Assembly (NCBI GenBank): GCA_030770425.1
Contig: JASJFT010000065.1
Location: forward strand, 177,048 to 215,946
Direction: 5' to 3'
Length of the DNA stretch: 38,899 nt
DNA from: Darksidea phi
Lineage: Eukaryota > Ascomycota > Dothideomycetes > Pleosporales > Lentitheciaceae
Shown here: one piece after another, positions 9,608 through 20,600 of the stretch
How positions within the stretch are numbered: position 1 is the first letter of the stretch
How the letters are laid out: each line of letters begins with the position of its first letter
Notes under the pieces: generated by a model
What the model saw: only the letters and a program-made list of their open reading frames with translations
The model's database searches: none
Told to the model about the DNA's origin: nothing
Made by a program: the position numbers and the translations under genes

Positions 9608-12600
9608 ATGTCCAGCGAACACAGCTTCATGGCCAACTCTGCGCCCGGTCCTCAGGCACCGCCGCTCGCTGCGCAGCCCAGCAATGCCTCTTCGTAGGTC
9701 CCCCGCCAACACGGGCGCATCCATCTCCAATCGAGCAGCGCTCACTGAAGCAGGAACGCGGCGAATCCACAGGCCATGGGGCCGCACCACCCGTCGTTTC
9801 GGCGACAGCGCGCGAGCAGGGCCTGCGAGAGTGAGTGATCCAGTGTCCCCCGTATGCAATAGAGAGCTGTGTTGGTCGCGAGCGACTTAACCTGACGATG
9901 ATGCCTCGGCACCGAGGCTGCCTGAAGACGAGTGCTAACCACGGCCGCAGCTTGCCATGCCCGCAAAGTGAGTACACAGTAACCCGCGCGCCGACGCCTG
10001 CTTGATTGAACGCCGCATAACCGCTGCCAGGTGCGCTGCGATGCCGCGAGCCTCGGGGTGCCGTGCACCAACTGCACCGCCTTTTCCATCGAGTGCCGCA
10101 TCCCCACTCCGAAGCGGAAGAAGACGTCGGGCACGAAGGGCCAGGATTCGCAGAGGTGCGCGAGGCCGTCTGAACGTTTGAAGCCTTGAGCGGCATATCT
10201 GACACATGCACGCAGTGACCGCGGCGAGGACGACCGCTCGCCCGCTCCCAGCACCACTCCCGGCGAGGTGCGGGACAAGACGACGGTATACAACTCCCCC
10301 GATGGCACCCCCTCCACGACCGTCTCGAGCGCCTATGCCGCCCAGCAGGTCACCCACAACGGCACCTATGTGCAGTTCATGAAGCCCAAGTTTGCCCGCG
10401 CCCCGATCAAGGAAGCCGGCCGCGTCGCATACCTCGGCGAGTCGTCCAACCTCTCCCTCCTCGTCCACGACCGCTATGGCGGAACCGACACGGTGCACTA
10501 CCCCCTGCCCGAGAACGTGCGGGGCGCAAAGGCGCGGGTGAACGAGCTGGACAACATGGAGATTGAGATACTGCACCAGCGCGGCGCCTTCCTGCTTCCC
10601 CCAAGAGCGCTATGCGACGAGCTGGTCGAGGCCTTTTTCAAATGGGTGGCGCCCGTAGTGCCAGTAATCAACAAGAGCAGGTTCATGCGGCAGTACAGAG
10701 ACCCCAAGAACCCCCCTTCGTTGCTGCTCCTGCAAGCGGTCCTGCTCGCCGGTTCGCGCGTCTGCACCAACCCCCAGCTGATGGACTCGAGCGGATCGAC
10801 CACCCCCGCGGCCATGACCTTCTACAAGCGCGCCAAGGCGCTGTACGATGCCAACTACGAAGACGACCGCGTGACCATTGTCCAGTCGCTCATCCTGATG
10901 GGCTGGTACTGGGAAGGGCCAGAGGACGTGACCAAGAACGTCTTCTACTGGAGCAGAGTGGCCATCGTTGTGGCTCAGGGCTCTGGCATGCACCGCAGCG
11001 TCGAAGGCTCGCAGCTCAGCAAGTCCGACAAGCGCCTGTGGAAGCGGATATGGTGGACACTGTACTCCCGAGACCGGTCGGTGGCCGTTGCGCTCGGGAG
11101 GCCTGTTGCTATCAATTCGGAGGACGCAGACGTGGAGATGCTGACGGAAGAGGACTTTATCGAGGACGAGCCAGACCGGCTTGCCGAGTACCCGCCAGAG
11201 CCCGTGCATGTCCACTTCTTCATCAACTACGTGAAGCTCTGCGAAATCATGGGCCTGGTGCTCTCGCAGCAGTATTCGGTCGCGTCCAAGTACAGGCGGA
11301 CCAATGCAATCGACCTCACCCACAGCGACATGGCGCTTGCAGACTGGCTGCAGAACTGTCCTCCAGACGTCCAGTGGGACAAGTCCCGCCATCACTTCTG
11401 GGCTGCGCTCTTGCATTCCAACTACTAGTATGTCAGCAATACTGCGGAACCACTCCTGCTAACCGTGTGTAGCACCACCCTGTGCTTGCTTCACCGCGCG
11501 CATATGCCCCCCGCCGGCTCTCCAAAAGCGAACCCGAACGCCTTTGAAGAGCACGCCTACCCGTCACGGACTATTGCCTACCAGGCAGCTGCTATGATCA
11601 CCTCCATCATCGAGAACCTGCGGACGCATGACGAGTTGCGATACACCCCTGCATTCATCGTGTACAGCTTGTTCTCCGCGCTAATCATGCACGTCTACCA
11701 GATGCGGTCAACGAACAAGGCAATCGTCTCAGCAACGGAACAACGAATTGCAATCTGCATGGACGCGTTGAAAGAGGTGTCCAAAGTCTGGCTTGTCGCG
11801 AAGATGGTCCACACTTTGTTCGAATCCATCCTCGGAAACAAGCAGCTGGAGGAACGCCTCCAGAAAGCGGCTGGCAGGCGTCACCAGAAGAACAAGCCCG
11901 CCGCAGCACCCGCACCGCCACCTAGACCGGCGCAGGAGGCGCCGAAACGGAAGTTTGAGGACATGGACTTGGGATTCCCCAATGTCAACGGCCCTCCCGC
12001 TCCTCAAGTCTCGTACGAGCGGTCAAGGCCGCAGACGCCGGCAGTAACACCGTCCCGCGACCTCGCTCAGCCAACGCAAATGCCGCATATTACACATGGC
12101 TCACCCCAGATGATGCGACAGAACAATGACGCCTTCATGGGACCATCCAGGTCTGGTACAAGACCGACCACCCCGTTCAACCCTTCGTACTCGTATCCGG
12201 GCACACCACCAGACTTATTCCTAGTCACGCGAAACTCGCCGAACATATCGCAGGAGTTGTGGCAGAACTTTCAGCCTGACCAGCTCTTCCCAACCGAGTC
12301 CGCACTTAGCATCCCGCACGTATCGCCGATACAGCCCCACAGCCTCGTCGATCCCGCATTATCACGGCCACAGTCCATTGCGATGCACCAAGCGAACGCA
12401 GACATGTCGCAACAGCATATGCAGCCCTCGCAGACCACATTGTCCATGTCCGGGTATGAGCAAAGCAACGCGCAAGCATGGGCACAGCAGATGGACATGA
12501 TGTCGCACAACCAGCAGTCCGCCACAAACGACGAGACCTGGAGCAATAGCAGCGGTGGGCGACCCATTGTGCCTACGACACTGAACGTGGAAGACTGGTA

Positions 12601-12790
12601 TGTCTTCCTCCAAAATTCTTCCAGCGACTTGTCGGCTCTTTCCTATCTGTATCACGGCGCAAACGCCGCTTTCGTATGACAGGAGCCATACTGACGATGG
12701 GTGTAAAGGTTTAATTTCTTTGGGATCAATGGCGAGGGGCCGGATACTTTCACGAACGAGCTTTTCCATGCACATGCTGGGGGTCCATAA
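9608..12790 (+). CDS. farA: Zn2Cys6 transcription factor, FarA/CTF1 family
   Basis: Seven exons (9608-9693, 9754-9830, 9951-9967, 10031-10155, 10216-11427, 11473-12597, 12709-12790) give 907 aa. The zinc cluster spans Cys53, 56, 63, 72, 75 and 82 (C-x2-C-x6-C-x8-C-x2-C-x6-C), preceded by basic FRRQRASRAC. The spelling CHARKVRCDAASLGVPCTNC is the signature of Aspergillus FarA/FarB and Fusarium CTF1. A fungal-specific TF domain (PF04082) follows, with ELVEAFFKWVAPVVPVINKS and, later, GSGMHRS and KRIWWTLYSRDR. The C-terminal third is Gln/Pro/Ser-rich, a likely activation region. The last intron (111 bp) restores the ending VEDWFNFFGIN, which I recall as conserved in the family. These regulators respond to fatty acids, switch on beta-oxidation, lipase and cutinase genes, and bind CCTCGG. 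The third exon is only 17 nt and lies between the second and third zinc ligands. The symbol is by family; orthology to FarA versus FarB was not tested. Confidence 0.88.
9903..9918. promoter_or_regulatory. Inverted CCTCGG repeat in intron 2 of the FarA/CTF1-like gene
   Basis: GCCTCGG-CA-CCGAGGC is a perfect inverted repeat with 7-bp arms. Each arm contains CCTCGG, the core reported for FarA/FarB binding. It lies in intron 2 (9831-9950) of the gene whose product should bind that core. Single CCTCGG words are common in this GC-rich DNA; the paired, perfectly symmetrical arrangement is what makes it a candidate autoregulatory site. Confidence 0.35.
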
Positions 12791-13531
12791 TATGTTTCCA
12801 TCGGTCGGCTCTCGATATATGGCATGTTTATGTGTGGTGATGTGTTTGGCGTCTTAGCATCCGGAAGGTATGGCGTTGAGGGAGGGATCGTCCAGATACC
12901 AGATCCGTGGCGGCAGATATGCCAGGATAAAAGTGCTGGCTTTGGTATAGGCCATCGGTGTACTACTATATGAATTGCGTATCGAACGAGTCGTCCACTG
13001 CTACCAGGATACCCGTTTCTAATACGGGCCACAAGGCCATCGGCGCACGCTTATGGCCAAAATACTTTCCCAAACTTTCACAACATTTTTTGCCCAAAAT
13101 CTCACATACAGCCCCATCGATCCAGCACATGTTGACAACCCTGTGGCCGGTGCCGGTCGACCATCCTCCTAGCGTACGCGCTTGCTTCACGAGTTAACGT
13201 TGCGCACTACTACAGATCAATCATCTATAACGCTCCCGACCGTCGAAGTCCTCTTCCCGTGCTCAACAATAGCGTTACACCCTGGTTCGGTCTGATGACC
13301 ACACACGAGAATTATATTTCTTCGGGTTTTCATAGTGGGACTCTCTTTTGTAAGGTCATAAGAATTATATGGTGTCTCGACCGAGACCCACAGGCAAACA
13401 TAACACGGATTGATCACACGATAATTGGAGAACTTTTCTGATTCTGACACAAAACTCCGTCGACGCGTCCCCTTCCCCCGTCTTCCTGGGAGTTAACGGT
13501 CCTACAAACACCAAATTAATATATAGGTACT
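12791..13531. other. Intergenic, no gene recognised
   Basis: About 740 bases after the regulator stop. Open frames are short and unremarkable. Composition becomes more AT-rich after 13500, where the decayed ATPase fragment begins. Confidence 0.45.
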
Positions 13532-13960
13532 ACTTTAAGATTTTATACTACGTCTAAGCTTGGTAGTTTTCGTATTGGCTATCATGAGGTTAGCGCTAAT
13601 AATTAAAACGTAGAGGCGATCTACGCCATCGGAGGTAGTACTAAAGTTAGGACTAAGTATTCTACGGGAGAGAAGGATATCGGCTTTAGATTAGTCTTTA
13701 GGGTGGCTGATACAGTATGGATCTTATCACGAGGGTATAGCTTTAAGTTCGGCATACGCGAGGACGGAGAAGTTGGTATGATTATACCTTGCTAGGAAAT
13801 GTCTTCCCTAAGCACTCCTGCCTGGATACGCTTCTCTCTATCTGAAAATATCTGGCCAGTACACGAGAACGGACTGATAGAAGAAAATTGCGTCTATCGA
13901 TCCTAGGGTGTTGGATCTTCCTTCGCGGACTACGGCATATCTAGCTTCATCTCAAATTTG
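13532..13960 (+). pseudogene. Decayed sacsin/HSP90-like (GHKL) ATPase domain fragment
   Basis: Reading from 13532 in one frame gives a degraded but recognisable GHKL ATPase stretch of the large fungal sacsin-like proteins: GSFRIGYHEV, NVEAIYAIGGSTK, then GEKDIGFRLVFRVADTVWI and YSFKF...GMIIP. The GE-x-x-GFR-x-VF piece corresponds to the glycine-rich ATP-lid motif (GxxGIGFKSVF). In-frame stops interrupt it at 13604 (TAA) and 13793 (TAG, where the family has Trp, so a G-to-A change). After about 13850 the similarity continues in another frame (WIFLRGLRHI then a TAG), which means a frameshift. No start, no intact ends. Stops at sites explained by transitions fit RIP or drift. It sits between the regulator and the PKS and marks a decayed border. 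Confidence 0.6.
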
Positions 13961-14675
13961 AGAGATGGAAGCACATGGTCAGAATTATGAGGTCATGTCG
14001 AGAAGATGAAGGAGGGAATTGCAACTATCATCGTCGGCCGTGAAGGTGCCGCCACAGAATATGCCGCCAGGATGTATACCTTGTATCCTAACGCCGCATG
14101 CTCTGTACGTGTGAAATGAGGATGTGTCTGGTGGCGAAAATGGTTATCTTCCACGTTTTGCTTTCTACCCGAGACGGAATGAGGTCGTGTTTACGGATAT
14201 ACCGACCCGTATCGTCCCTTCCAAATGCCGCGTCGCCGAAGCCCCTCTTCCCTTTGCCTATCCACGTCCCTCTCAACCTCATTCAATCCATCTCCTACAT
14301 TATTCCTCTCGCGTATAAATGCGAGGCCCGACTCGCTCTCTTCATTTACAATTGGGGGAGTTTCATGGGGCTCTTTCCTGCTCCTCCATTCGTCCAATAA
14401 CGTAAGGAGATATATAGTTGGATTCTGTTCGTCACCACTGACGAACGCGATGAGATGAAGGCATACGAAATACATATTCTCAAAAGGGATAGACAGAAAG
14501 GGTTGAATACATTGTAACACTGATATATATCGTACAACAGAAATGAAACTCGGAAAACAGAAATTATGCAGAACCACTTCCGTTACCACAAGAAGGCCCT
14601 TCGACTGGGACCTCACCAAGCGATAATCCCCTCAAATATGCTAAACGCAATACCCACACATCTCACTCCAGCATA
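13961..14675. other. Intergenic, PKS downstream region
   Basis: About 700 bases. Several overlapping 60-140 codon frames occur on both strands (14088-14619), none with recognisable domains. It may hold further decayed sequence of the ATPase pseudogene and the PKS 3' UTR. Confidence 0.4.
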
Positions 14676-17600
14676 TCACCGTCCCTTCCCCTTCTCCCTC
14701 AACGAACTCGTCTCGACCACCAGACCGCCAACCGCCTCAATAGTCGGGGCCCCCACCACACTGAAAATCGCCACATCGCTCCTAAACTCTTTTCTAAACC
14801 AATTTCTCAACTCCACCGCCACTAAGGAATCCACGCCATAACTATGCAGCGGCCTCCCGGTATCGATGTCTTCGATAGGCAGGGAAAGTGCCTGGGAGAG
14901 TTTGCCTACGAGACCTTCCACCACGATGGCTGCAGCGTCGGCGGAAGATGATGCGACCCTGAAGCGTTGGGAGAAGTCGGTAGGGCTAGAGGAACTGACG
15001 GGGGAAGAGGCGATCTCAGAGCGGTCTTGTGTGAGGAGGTGCGAGAAGAGCGGTTGCGCGTATGCACTGGGAAGGTTGCCGCCGTTGGAGTGGATAAAGT
15101 CGCTTGTCGGGAGGCCGATGAGAGACTGGGCTTCGGACCGCGACCCATTACCGTGTGGTGTAGACGAGAAACAATACTGGTCAAGTAGCGCATGGAACTC
15201 GTCTTCCTCCACGGAAAGCATGTCTGTCCTCGCCAGGTGACCAAGATCTGCGTTCTCGGCAATAACACCAATTTTGCTCATCACGCCCAGGTCTAGCGAT
15301 ATTGCGTGCTCGCCTCTGTTGATGCGAGAGTGCGCTAGGGCGTCCTGGAAGGTGTTGCCGGCCGCGTAGTTGGATTGGCCCCTCAGGCCTACGATACCGG
15401 ACAGGGAAGAGAGCAGGATGAAGAAGTCCATTCCGCGGGGTAGGAGCTTGTCTAGATTGGAGGATGCTAGGACCTTGGAGCGGATGGATACGGCCCAGTC
15501 TTCGTACGTCATGTTCTCGAAGAGAACGTCCTTCCGAACCGGTTAGTCTGTCGTTCAACTCTTAGTTGGAGGGAATCTTACTCGTAGAGCCATCGTCCCC
15601 TGTAAACATCCTCGCACCGGCGGCATTGTCTTGGAACAATCGGAAAGGATTCCTGCAAGATCCGCCTCATCCGCGACATCGCACGCTGCGGCTGCCACCG
15701 CCACGCCCGCATCTCGAAGCTCGCTGACAAGAGCTCGTGCCGATTCCGACACGGGCCCTGACCGGGACAGTAATATCAAGTTCCTCGCCCCCTTGGAGAC
15801 CATCCAGCGCGCAGCACTGCGCCCAAGACCTCCGAACCCTCCAGCTATCACGTAGGATGCATCCGGGCGCAGTCGTCCAACACTGCTCTGGACCGTGCAC
15901 ACTTTGACAACATCCATTGGATCGACCCTGAGGACCATTTTCCCGGTGTTCTTTCCGCTCATCAAATGCCGGAACGCTTGTTCAGCTTCCGAAAGCGGAT
16001 GCACTTGGAGCGGATAGGGCAAGTGTAGTTTGCCCTCAGACACCATCTCCGTAACAGCAACGAGAACCTTCTGGACGAGCGCCGGCCGGAGCGTGACCAT
16101 ATCATCTATCGCTACAGCAGTGAAGGACACATTTTTGGCAAAGTGGGCCATTGCCAATTTGGAGTTGATGAGTATCTCTGTCCTCCCAAGTTCGATGAAG
16201 CGACCAAACGGTGCGACGACTTCCCATGAAGCTTGAAGTCTGTCGCCGGCTAGGGAGTTCACGACGACGTCAACTCCCTGGTTCTTTGTCGCCACCATTA
16301 TACTCTGCGCGAACGAGGTGTCCCTGCTATAGAATATTTGGTCCTCGCGGAGCCCGTAGTGCGACATTAGGAACTCTCTTTTATCGGCCGAACCCACCGT
16401 GGTATACACCTTCGCGCCGATAAGAAGCGCCAGCTGGATGCACATCTGTCCAGTTGCCCCGGCGCCTGAATGAACGAGGATCGTTTCGCCTTTCTGGAGT
16501 TGAGCTCTGTCGACTAAGGAGTAGTACGCTGTGGCTCCTGCTATCGGGATAGCGGCGGCTTGTTCGAAACTGAGCGATGGTGGGATTTCAACAACAAGGT
16601 CTTGATGGCACCGATTCACTGTCTTCATGCATCCATTCTGCGCCATCATAACACGGGCACCTGGTTTCAATCGCGCGTTACTCCCAACTTTGATGATGAT
16701 GCCAGTGCACTCGCAACCCAGGGTGCTCTGTGGGAGTCTGCCAAGAGCAATGACGACATCTTTGAAGTTCAGTCCAAAAGCGTGGACATCGACTTCAACT
16801 TCGTCGGGGTCGAGCATAGGCTTGGGTTCGGGCAAGGGAACGCAGCGCAGGGAGTCAAAAACGCTTGGAGTCCTAATCTCCAGTTCCACTGGACCTGTTT
16901 CCCCGAGGCGCACGCGCCTTTCCTGGGGATTTGTCTTGGAGAAAATGCTGTCGTCGAGCGACTTGTCTTCGACGATCCTTTGGACATGCATGACGCCATC
17001 TTTTACGATATACTCCGTCTCCTGACCCTCAATAGAGGTCAGAGCGGATCCCAGGAGCTTGATAATGACTTCGGCATCCTCCCGAGCGCTGCTGGTCTGC
17101 TCAAGGAAGACAGTGGTGAATGCTCTGCTGGGATTCTCAGATCGCAGAACGCGTGCCAGGCCAGTGACCATGCTGAGGGACGGTCCTGAATCGGAGAGTC
17201 GATTACCCTTCGTGATCCAGTACACTTCTTGGCTAACAGTGAGCAAGGACTTGAGCCAATGGAACTCAGCTTCGCTCATAGTCCGCAGGAAAGCCCTTTC
17301 TATCTCGGGGAGGAACAGTATGCGCGCGTCCGGCAGAGAGCCCGCTGTTTCCACTTGAGACAGTAACCTGACTGAAGATTTCACGCCCCATTCCGAAAGG
17401 AGCTTCGACTGGACTAGACGAGCAAAAGCCTTCTGGGCTTCCGTATCTTCGATAAGGAGGACAAAATCGGCCATAGTCTTCGAAGACGACTCTTCCTCCA
17501 GCGCTGTGGAAATAATGAAGCTGATTACGTCCCCACCTAGTGGCACATGCTTCTCGACTAGAACATCGACGCCTGAGAAGCCCGACTCAGAGAGTACTTC

Positions 17601-20600
17601 GAGCCAAGAACGTTCCTTACGCTCCTCACTGTGGCATGTGTCCCCATTCATGGCCGGCTCTGAGACAAAGCATACTAACTTGCCGCCAGGCTTCAGAAGC
17701 TCCCTGAGCTGCTTCAACGCCTGAGTCTTGTACTTAGCAGAGGTATTTGCCTTCAAGATTACGACGTCATAAGTACCAGGCCGAAAGCCCTGGCCCGTTA
17801 GATTGGATTTCATGTCCAGCGTCGCGAAGCCGATAGCCCCGATAGTACACCCCTGGGGGAGCTTTTCGCGAATGGCTTCACACGGTTGCTCAGATCCATG
17901 GGCGATATCATATTTCGCGAATCTTGAAGAGCCGTTCTGTTGACTTTGAAGAACACGGTCCAGAGTTCCAGCTTCTGGAGCCAAGTCGAGAATGCGCAAG
18001 TCAGGGGTTTTATGCATAAGCATACCAAGGTAGTCGATGAGCGGTGTTGGACTAGCTTTCAAAAGAGACTCGAGCTGGTGCGGTTCTAGGCTCCCAAGGT
18101 CCGGTTTCGTCTCCAATCCGAAGCAAAGGCGCTTGGGGGCTCTCTGCTCGACCTCAATATGGTCGCGAGCACTCATGGTGGTCTGCAGATGCTCCAGGGC
18201 CATAACCACATCTCCAGCATCATTTACGACGATAGCTGAGGTGTCTAAGCCTTCGAAGCCGTGTGCAACAGCCGTGTTGCATGAGCGCAGCGTTTGCTGC
18301 CCCATATTATCGCCCCGCAACCAGTCCTTGGAGAACCAGATACGGCGGAGCCGCGCAGGGACGCTTGTGGCGATCAGCCTCGTGGCTCCTTCGGTGCGGG
18401 TGATGTATGCGAGCTGAACGAGCGCATCGAGCACTGCAGGATGAAGGAAGTAGTGTTCTGCGCCGGCTGTCGATAGGTCTCTCATCTTGCGAGCACTGAC
18501 CCTTCCGATAGCCTGGCACTTGCCGTCCCAGTACACTTCGTCTAGGCCTTGGAAAGCGTCCCCATATTGCAAGCCCATCTTCGCTAGGTGAGGATAGATG
18601 GTAGAGGTCTTGACGTGACGGTGGCAAGCGTCTACTGTGCGATTGTACTGGCGTTGCCACTCCAGACGTCTCACACGTCGTCCGGAACTGAGCTCCTGGC
18701 TCAAGGCGGACTCTTCATATTCGATTTGTACCGTCCCAAGGAAGGCCTGGATCCAGTCCTTGCCCTGTCTTACGTAGATGCGAACGTTGGAGTACGAAGA
18801 ATCTTTTTCCAACGCGACTGATGTCGGGCGCAAAGTCGTCTCTATGTCCGCTCCCGCGTCGTCGGTTATGTTTATAAGGATAGGATTGGAGAACGTAGCC
18901 TCTTTGACGCAGATGCCAGAAATCTCGCGATCTTTGTTCGCGATATGGTACGCCGCTTCGACCGCGACCGCGAGCATACCCGCGGCGGGGAAGAGAGCCA
19001 CACCATTGATTTGATGATCAACTAACCACGGGAATTGCTGGGTGTTAAGGTGACGCCGCCAGCTGGGTTCAAGGGAATTCCAGCCTGGCGCGGGAGCCCC
19101 GAGCAATGGTGAAGGAAAATGTGGACGGTGTCTGATGGCCGTCGCTAGCCGGTATCGATGTGCATACTGTGCGTGGTTGAAAGTATACGCCGGTAGGTCT
19201 GATAAGCACTTGTACTTAGCTTCGTGCGAAAGCTCGATGCCATTGACCTTGTCGAGGCGGACAGAGAATCCCGAGCAATGCAGGCGGCCTGCCAGCTCGA
19301 GCACTGAGTTCGCGGTCGGATCAAAGCGCGACAGGGCCGATGCGTACCGAGCGCCGTGGTTCTGAGCGGACAGGATTTCAGATATGTACCGTTGAAGCGC
19401 GGAGTGGGGTCCGACTTCCACTATATCCGAGACATCGATATTGAATTGAGGTTCAGACGATGGCCGAAGGAGTTTACTCATGGCCTCATCAAATCTTACC
19501 GGCTGGACCATGTTCCCCACCCAATAGTCCGGCTCGCATAAGATGCTAGGCCGAGAAATCCAGTCACCTGTGGCCGAGGATACCATAGCGATAGATCTTT
19601 TTGACGTTGAGCCTGGCTCGAGGTACCTAATTGCCTGCCGGTATCGATCCGCAATATGCTGCATCTGCGGAGAATGATAGGCCACTCCGGTCTTCAGTTC
19701 CCGACAGAAGATGCTATCGGTATCTAGTAGCCTCTTCAAGAGAAGAATCTGTGGCCTCGGTCCGCCGACGGTGACGTTCTGCGGGCTATTGATGCAGGCG
19801 ACGGTTAGCGGGCGAGATGGATCGCTCACACGGTCCAGGTATGAAAGAGCCTCAGTTGCTGAGAGGGCGACTGCGAGCATACTGCCGTCCGATGCGGAAT
19901 CTACTAGGGATCCTGCAAGCTGCCCTCTGAAATAGGATAGCTTACAAGCTGACTTCAGCGAGATGCCACCAACAGCATAAGCTGCTGCAATCTCACCGGA
20001 TGAATGCCCAGCAACGTAGGCTGGCGATATGTTAAAGCTTGCCAATAATTCAATGAGGGCAAGTTGAAGAGCGGTAGAAAGGGGCTGGCTGTACGATGGA
20101 TGATCTATCCTCGCACTTGCGTCGTCTGAACTCAGAACATCTACATTGAATGAGTAACCACATAGGCAATCAAAAGTATGTCGAATAAAGGAGGCTTACC
20201 TAGTATCGACCATGCGCAGCCCAGTTGGGCATATATTCTGTCGCACGACAGCAGGGTATCATGGAATACGGGATATTGTAGCAAGTGCAAACCCATGCGA
20301 TTGTACTGTGCGCCCTGGCCAGTGAATGCGAATGCAAGGCACGAGTTCTTTTTTATCCGGGCCGGCTTTGATGCGATTCGTTGTAGGTCTTTCAAATCAT
20401 CATTAGAATCGACAACGGCAGACGATCGCCAGTCATGGTGGGTTCGTCGGCACGAAAGTGTGTAAGCCAGGTCTTGTGTCAAGTGCTCGTCGAACTTGTC
20501 TGGGCTAACTGCCTGAAAGTGCGCTGCAAGTGACTTGGTCATGGTAGTTAGTGCGTTCTCACTGTTGGCGCTCCAGATCAAAACCTTGCTCCGAGGGCCG

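Noticed and set aside
10610..11416. 268-codon minus-strand frame and a 286-codon plus-strand frame within the regulator gene
   Set aside because: Both overlap the GC-rich fungal TF domain in other frames; long shadows are expected there and neither contains a recognisable motif.
16560..17189. 209-codon plus-strand frame inside the PKS
   Set aside because: Antisense to the MT/ER part of the PKS, no independent motif.
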